The position numbers were made by a program, and so were the translations under genes. The notes below the pieces were generated by a model. It did no database searches. It had not been told where the DNA came from and saw only the letters and a list, made by a program, of their open reading frames with translations. A stretch of DNA of 38,449 bases, taken from positions 1 through 38,449 of the forward strand of contig JAKSJL010000012.1 in the NCBI GenBank assembly GCA_024398295.1, read 5' to 3'. Positions 33,929 to 38,449 of this stretch are shown here, in pieces. Source of the stretch: Bacteroidales bacterium. GTDB lineage: Bacteria; Bacteroidota; Bacteroidia; Bacteroidales; UBA932. Numbering within the stretch: the first letter of the stretch is position 1; each line of letters begins with the position of its first letter.

Positions 33929-35782
33929 ATGGCAAACGGTAAGATAGGTGTAACCACCGAGAACATTTTCCCGGTCATCAAACAGTTTCTTTATTCTGAC
34001 CACGAGATCTTCCTTCGTGAGCTTGTGGCAAATGCAGTGGACGCGACCCAGAAGATGAAGGCACTCGCGCAGAGTGGCGACTTCACTGGCGAGGCCGGCG
34101 AACTCAAGGTCAGCATCGAGCTTGATGAGGCTGCGAAGACATTGAAGATCATTGACAATGGTATAGGTATGACCTCTGAGGAGGTCGACAAGTACATTAA
34201 TCAGATAGCATTCTCGTCAGCAGGCGAGTTCCTCGAGAAGTACAAGGACCAGATAGGCAGCATCATTGGCCATTTTGGCCTCGGTTTCTATTCGGCCTTC
34301 ATGGTCGCAGAGAAGGTCACCATCGAGACTCTCAGCTGGAAGGATGGCGCCAAGGCAGTGAAGTGGACCTGCGACGGCTCGCCAGAGTACAGCATGGAGG
34401 AGTGTGAGAAGGCGGATCGCGGTACCTGTGTCGCCCTGTATATCGACAAGGACTCTGAGGAGTATGCAGTGAAGTCTCGCATCCAGGAGCTCCTCACCAA
34501 GTACTGCAAGTTCATGCCAGTGCCAGTGGTGTTCGGCAAGCAGACTGAGTGGAAGGATGGCAAGCTGGAGGAGACCGACAAGGACAATGTCATAAACAAT
34601 GTAGAGCCTATCTGGACCAAGACCCCATCCAGCCTCAAGGAGGAAGACTACATGAAGTTCTACAAGGATCTCTATCCTATGGAGGATGATCCTATGTTCT
34701 ATATCCATCTGAATGTGGACTATCCGTTCAGCCTCACTGGTATTCTCTACTTCCCTAAGATCAAGGAGAGGATGGCTATCGACAAGAGAAAGATCCAGCT
34801 CTACTGTAACCAGATGTTCGTGACAGACCATGTGGATAACATCGTGCCTGACTTCCTTACCTTACTGCATGGTGTGATCGATTCCCCAGACATTCCTCTC
34901 AATGTCAGCAGAAGCTACCTTCAGAGCGATGCGAATGTGAAGAAGATCTCTTCTTATATCACAAAGAAGGTCGCAGACCGCCTGGAGGACATCTTCATTA
35001 ACCAGAGGGAGCAGTATGAGGGCAAGTGGGACAACATCAAGCTCTTCATCGAGTATGGTATGCTCTCTGACGAGAAGTTCGGCGAGAGGGGAATGAAGTT
35101 CGCCCTCCTGAAGAACACTGATGGCAAGTATTTCAGCATCGAAGACTATAAGAAGGCTGTCGAGGGTGAGCAGACCGACAAGGACAAGAAAGTGGTGATA
35201 CTGTATGCTACCGATGTCGAGAAGCAGTATCCATTCATCGAGGCAGCGAAGAACAAGGGCTATGATGTGCTCCTCATGGACTGTGAGCTTGACTCTCATT
35301 TCGTGAATCTGCTGGAGCAGAAGATGGAGGATACACGCTTCGCCAGAGTGGACTCCGACAGCGTGGACAACCTCATCCCTAAGGCAGACAAGGTGAAGCC
35401 AGAGATGTCGGAAGACGATAAGAAAGCCCTCTCGGATCTGTTCAAGGCTGTCCTTCCTGCTGGAGCTGACTATAATGTCGAGGCCGACAATCTAGGCGAG
35501 GAGGCAGCTCCTGTACTCATCACCCAGAACGAGTTCATGCGTCGCTGGAGAGAGATGAGCGCGATGGGTGGAGGCATGAATTTCTACGGCGAGATGCCAG
35601 AGGCATATAACATCATCGTGAATATGGAGAACCCAGTGATCAAGGGAATCTGGGAGGAGAAGAACCCAGAGAGCGAGGTGCTCCGCCAGGTGACTGACCT
35701 TGCGCTCCTGTCGAACGGAATGCTCAAGGGCAAGGCTCTTGCAGACTTCATATCACGTAGCGCCAAGCTTCTTCAGAAGTAA
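33929..35782 (+). CDS. htpG: Molecular chaperone HtpG (Hsp90)
   Basis: The 617-residue ATP-dependent chaperone has the GHKL ATPase motifs LRELVANAVDATQKMKAL (the ANAVDA variant of SNASDA), IDNGIGMTSEEVD and IGHFGLGFYSAFMVAEKV. The middle domain contains IPLNVSRSYLQSD, and the C-terminal dimerisation domain is complete. Length is close to Escherichia coli HtpG. No TAnnTTTG box was found between the HAD gene and the ATG, so it either relies on an alternative promoter or on read-through. Confidence 0.97.
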   Translation: MANGKIGVTTENIFPVIKQFLYSDHEIFLRELVANAVDATQKMKALAQSGDFTGEAGELKVSIELDEAAKTLKIIDNGIGMTSEEVDKYINQIAFSSAGEFLEKYKDQIGSIIGHFGLGFYSAFMVAEKVTIETLSWKDGAKAVKWTCDGSPEYSMEECEKADRGTCVALYIDKDSEEYAVKSRIQELLTKYCKFMPVPVVFGKQTEWKDGKLEETDKDNVINNVEPIWTKTPSSLKEEDYMKFYKDLYPMEDDPMFYIHLNVDYPFSLTGILYFPKIKERMAIDKRKIQLYCNQMFVTDHVDNIVPDFLTLLHGVIDSPDIPLNVSRSYLQSDANVKKISSYITKKVADRLEDIFINQREQYEGKWDNIKLFIEYGMLSDEKFGERGMKFALLKNTDGKYFSIEDYKKAVEGEQTDKDKKVVILYATDVEKQYPFIEAAKNKGYDVLLMDCELDSHFVNLLEQKMEDTRFARVDSDSVDNLIPKADKVKPEMSEDDKKALSDLFKAVLPAGADYNVEADNLGEEAAPVLITQNEFMRRWREMSAMGGGMNFYGEMPEAYNIIVNMENPVIKGIWEEKNPESEVLRQVTDLALLSNGMLKGKALADFISRSAKLLQK

Positions 35783-35789
35783 GCGAGCC

Positions 35790-35836
35790 AAATATATCCC
35801 ATTCATGAGCCATGGACTCAAATGGGATATATTTTT
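35790..35836. terminator. Bidirectional terminator between htpG and glycerate kinase
   Basis: A perfect 14-base stem (AAATATATCCCATT at 35790-35803 with 35821-35834) is extended by TGAG/CTCA around CCATGGA. Short T runs are present on the plus strand. It lies eight bases after htpG and 32 after the glycerate kinase stop, so it can serve both converging genes. Confidence 0.82.
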
Positions 35837-35868
35837 GCGCTTGAAATGACTATAACAAAAATGTTATA

Positions 35869-36933
35869 TTAATATACATCTTTGTTAAAGAGTTTGAATA
35901 TCAATGCTTCAGTCTTGGCTTTGAGCCTTGATGAGGCTACGAGGGGATCCATCTGCTCTGAGAGGGGAGCAGCAGGGTCAGAGACTGCAATCACGTGCTG
36001 AAAGCCCAATGATTCGAGCTTGGGAGCATCTATCACCTTGCCTGCAAGAAGGGCTGTGGGGATACCGTGGCGCTGCGCGCGGCGCAGTACGCCGAGGGCG
36101 GCCTTGCCCGAGGCGGTCTGCGAGTCAGCGCAGCCCTCGCCGGTGATCACGAGGTCTGCTCCGTCTATGATAGCGTCAAAACCGATGGTGTCGAGAAGGA
36201 CGTCAATGCCTGACTTGAGCTCTGCCGAGAACCATGCAGCGAATGCTCCGCCCAGTCCTCCGGCAGCGCCGGCTCCGGGGAGCTTGCGGACGTCTTTTCC
36301 TGTCTCGGATTCTATGATGCTCGCCAGATCGGTAAGCCTGGCTTCCAGGACGGGAAGCATTTCTGGGGTGGCTCCTTTCTGAGGACCGAACACCATGGTG
36401 GCTCCGTCGGGGCCGATGAAAGGATTCTTCACATCGCACATCACGGTGAAGTGACCCTCGCGGGCTACCTCGCGAATACCTGGCACCTCCATCATTCCAC
36501 GGCCTCCGTCATTTGTGCCGGAACCTCCCAGGCAGATGATGAACTCACGGCATCCGCGTGACCAGGCATCCATGATCAGCTCGCCTACTCCCTTGCTGGA
36601 TGCCAGCAGGGGATTGCGCTCTTCGGGCTTCATGAGGGTCAATCCTACGGCTTGCGCGACTTCTACTACGGCTGTGGCGCGGGACTCGGGGCGAATTATG
36701 CCGTATTTGGCCAAAATAGGCCTGTTTAGGGGGTCTGATACCTCCAGAGTGATAAAGTCCCCGTCCGTGGCATTAATGACGGCTTCTAGCGTGCCTTCTC
36801 CGCCGTCAGCTACCGCCACCGTCGTGACCTGCGCCGACGGGCAGACGCTCAGCACGCCTGTGCTGACCGCTTCAGCGACGGATAGTGAAGACAGGGAGCC
36901 CTTGTAGGAATCTGATGCTACTACGATCTTCAC
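35869..36933 (-). CDS. Glycerate kinase
   Basis: The 354-residue protein matches the GarK/GlxK family: MKIVVASDSYKGSLSSLSVA at the start, VAVADGGEGTLEAVINATDG, GSGTNDGGRGMMEVPGIREV and LPGAGAAGGLGGAFAAWFSA. It phosphorylates D-glycerate (to 2-phosphoglycerate in the best-studied members), feeding it into central metabolism. It is the second gene of a two-gene unit, three bases after the Ntn-hydrolase stop. No glycerate-forming or transport gene is adjacent. Confidence 0.94.
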   Translation of the reverse strand: MKIVVASDSYKGSLSSLSVAEAVSTGVLSVCPSAQVTTVAVADGGEGTLEAVINATDGDFITLEVSDPLNRPILAKYGIIRPESRATAVVEVAQAVGLTLMKPEERNPLLASSKGVGELIMDAWSRGCREFIICLGGSGTNDGGRGMMEVPGIREVAREGHFTVMCDVKNPFIGPDGATMVFGPQKGATPEMLPVLEARLTDLASIIESETGKDVRKLPGAGAAGGLGGAFAAWFSAELKSGIDVLLDTIGFDAIIDGADLVITGEGCADSQTASGKAALGVLRRAQRHGIPTALLAGKVIDAPKLESLGFQHVIAVSDPAAPLSEQMDPLVASSRLKAKTEALIFKLFNKDVY

Positions 36934-36936
36934 GGT

Positions 36937-38082
36937 CTATCTGAGTGAGAAATGATAGGTTCTCTCGTACTCGTTCCAGTTTCTGAGGGCGAGTGTGAGC
37001 TCTTTCTGGTCGTATACATTCGAGTACTGGGTGTCCTCCACAGTGCCATTGTCCCATATGAGATCTTTCCAATGCACCTGTGCGAGACACTCCTGCGCCT
37101 GCTCCAGGCTGAGGATGCCGTCGTGCTCTGCGAGGTACGCCCCTGCGGTCTCGTAACGCCACCAACTGCGGCTGTGTGGGTTACCGACCTCCGGGTCTGG
37201 CTCTGTGGTGAAGTACTTCTCGCTGAGAAGGTGGTTTGTGACAAGCATGCTGTTCTTTCCTGCCTCCTTGCGTATGATCATGGTCTTCCAACCGTCATTC
37301 TTGTCAAACTCGAATACGGCGCAGTCTCCGTTAGCGTCTGCCACCATGTAGTGGTAGCCTGAGCCTACGGTCGCGTCGTGCCTGATGTCCACTGAGCCGA
37401 CCAGCTCGAGAGCCTCGTCGACCGTGGCGCATCTGTCGAGGATGAGACGCATGATCACGGTGGTGCCTACAGAATGCTTGCCGCTGTTCTGCTGTGCAGC
37501 CATGTGTGGAAGCGCCATGATGGAGGTGCATACGCCTTTCTCGTTCATGCCGTCTACGGGTGCGTAGATGGACGCAAGACAGAGCACTTTTGAAGCGATT
37601 GAGGTAGGGAGCTTCTCGAGGCTGTAGCCGAAATGGGACATGTCGCTTACTGCAATGGAAGCGTACCCATGCTTCGGACGCGACACTGTCACCATGGTCG
37701 GGTTCTTGAAGAAGTCATAGTTTCGGCCATAGAGATAACCATCTGATTCGGCGTTCTTTGCCTGGAAGCTCGTGCAGTTGAATACCTGCGAGTTCTCGTC
37801 GTCGGAAGCCACCTGTGAGCTCTTCATCTGGATAGGGATGCCCTTGCCGACCTTCTTTACCACGTATTCGAGGAGCTTCGCATTAGAGTCGATGTCGCTC
37901 TCTACGAGCTCGTCGAGGTCATACGGAGCGAGGTACTCCATCTGGTAGAGGTATTTGTTTTCTTCCACCTGCTTGACGGTGCCCAGGGTGCGGATCTCGC
38001 CGCCCCAGACCAATGCTACAGCGACCAGGGCTGCCAGCACTATGCCTGCTATCGAGGCCAATGTTATCTTCAATGCTTTCAT
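36937..38082 (-). CDS. Membrane-anchored Ntn-type amide hydrolase (choloylglycine hydrolase/acyltransferase-like)
   Basis: The ATG at 38082 gives 381 residues. A GTG at 38109 overlaps the promoter box and was rejected. Residues 5-27 are a membrane helix or uncleaved signal. The nucleophile is probably Cys103 in FNCTSFQA, exposed by autocleavage before it. Arg120 and Asp123 in YGRNYDFF and Asn180 in VDGMNEKGV match the conserved active-site set of linear amide C-N hydrolases. A large propeptide-like region (28-102) precedes Cys103. The substrate could be a bile-salt conjugate, an N-acyl amide or a beta-lactam-like compound; the sequence does not decide. glycerate kinase follows by three bases. 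Confidence 0.82.
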   Translation of the reverse strand: MKALKITLASIAGIVLAALVAVALVWGGEIRTLGTVKQVEENKYLYQMEYLAPYDLDELVESDIDSNAKLLEYVVKKVGKGIPIQMKSSQVASDDENSQVFNCTSFQAKNAESDGYLYGRNYDFFKNPTMVTVSRPKHGYASIAVSDMSHFGYSLEKLPTSIASKVLCLASIYAPVDGMNEKGVCTSIMALPHMAAQQNSGKHSVGTTVIMRLILDRCATVDEALELVGSVDIRHDATVGSGYHYMVADANGDCAVFEFDKNDGWKTMIIRKEAGKNSMLVTNHLLSEKYFTTEPDPEVGNPHSRSWWRYETAGAYLAEHDGILSLEQAQECLAQVHWKDLIWDNGTVEDTQYSNVYDQKELTLALRNWNEYERTYHFSLR

Positions 38083-38108
38083 GACTTCATGACGCTTAAT
38101 TACATTCA

Positions 38109-38116
38109 CAAAAATA
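38109..38116 (-). promoter_or_regulatory. -7 promoter box for the Ntn hydrolase-glycerate kinase unit
   Basis: The minus strand reads TATTTTTG, an exact TAnnTTTG match, 26 bases before the ATG at 38082. Confidence 0.65.
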
Positions 38117-38369
38117 GTGATTTTTCTATACTTATCTCATTCTGTCATCTACTTTTTATCTATATAAACCTATTCTTTAGAATACTTGGTTCAATATACT
38201 GATATACAAGAAAATAGATTCAGTAAGGCATAATGTACCATATCTTCTATCTCGATCTTGGTCTTATAGCGTATTAATTCTATGGAAATATTTGTGCGAT
38301 AGCTAAATATGTGCAATTATATATAGTGATACTTTAGGTGAATAAGAAATCTATAAAGAAAATGCATTT

Positions 38370-38382
38370 GCAACCTGGTTGC
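38370..38382. promoter_or_regulatory. Perfect palindrome GCAACC-T-GGTTGC, operator-like
   Basis: Six-base arms flank a single T. The site lies 13 bases upstream of the -7 box at 38396-38403, where a repressor would block RNA polymerase. The downstream gene starts with a His-rich sequence, so a metal-responsive regulator is a reasonable guess. Confidence 0.5.
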
Positions 38383-38395
38383 GTCTCCTTCGCTA

Positions 38396-38403
38396 TACCT
38401 TTG
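38396..38403 (+). promoter_or_regulatory. -7 promoter box for the His-rich protein gene
   Basis: TACCTTTG matches TAnnTTTG and lies 22 bases before the ATG at 38426. Confidence 0.68.
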
Positions 38404-38425
38404 CATCGTCAAAAACAGATTTATT

Positions 38426-38449
38426 ATGGCACACGAACATCATCATCAC
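38426..38449 (+). CDS. Start of a His-rich protein, 3' end outside window
   Basis: Eight codons are visible, reading MAHEHHHH. The start is supported by the promoter box 22 bases upstream and an AT-rich leader. A His-rich N-terminus suggests metal binding, as in some cation-efflux or metallochaperone proteins, but the family cannot be named from eight residues. Confidence 0.6.

Larger units (their letters stand above)
38083..38425. other. AT-rich intergenic control region
   Basis: This 343-base stretch holds no convincing gene. It contains the minus-strand promoter at 38109-38116, a long AT-rich middle without a clear repeat, and, at its right end, a perfect palindrome and a plus-strand promoter. 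AATATTTG near 38287 is a one-mismatch -7 box of doubtful meaning. Confidence 0.7.

Noticed and set aside
38110..38360. Small RNA or tRNA gene in the AT-rich intergenic region
   Set aside because: No cloverleaf, no terminator hairpin with T tract and no strong promoter-terminator pair were seen.

Overview
The window is ordinary chromosomal DNA from a member of the Bacteroidota, most likely order Bacteroidales. Three things point there. Many genes have the phylum's -7 promoter box (TAnnTTTG) just upstream, most starts lack a Shine-Dalgarno sequence, and the gene set fits: SPOR lipoprotein, TonB C-terminal domain, MurK-type BadF kinase next to MurQ, GxDLY-type SGNH hydrolase, class II aldolase. 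The GC-rich codon use (GAG, AAG, CTC) would suit a Rikenellaceae- or Cryptobacteroides-like lineage, but that is a guess. I see no phage, IS element, CRISPR array, rRNA or tRNA. Both window ends cut genes.

Layout. 1-2042: the 3' part of a TPR protein, a UUCG-loop terminator, then phoH. 2044-9751: a capA-like gene diverges from a rightward run of SPOR lipoprotein, M28-like/TonB fusion, leuS and two yitT paralogues. 9840-11568: a membrane-anchored AraC regulator converges on and overlaps an RluA-type pseudouridine synthase. 11749-14887: dnaK and fba converge, with a 162-bp imperfect palindrome between their terminators. 14964-20805: a long tightly spaced run of gmk, nadD, an FKBP isomerase, an SGNH hydrolase, murK, murQ, recR and mntP. 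20887-24708: corA with a structured leader, then rpsA and rnz. 24751-29018: glucosaminidase/LysM protein, mltG and uvrB. 29059-32835: a RelA/SpoT homologue converges on an acyl-CoA ligase. 32995-35782: a HAD hydrolase and htpG. 35869-38082 (minus strand): an Ntn-type amide hydrolase followed by glycerate kinase. 38083-38425 is an AT-rich divergent control region, and the first eight codons of a His-rich protein close the window.

Shared themes. Cell-wall turnover recurs: glucosaminidase, MltG, MurK/MurQ, SPOR protein and possibly the SGNH esterase. Stress functions include DnaK, HtpG, UvrB, RecR and the (p)ppGpp synthetase. Metal transport is represented by MntP, CorA and perhaps the His-rich protein.

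The best leads are a predicted dead M28 peptidase fused to a TonB domain, the dnaK-fba palindromic element, an inverted repeat shared by the dnaK and htpG upstream regions, a metal-operator-like palindrome at the right edge, and a corA leader that could hide its ribosome binding site. I did not find an unambiguous new multigene system.
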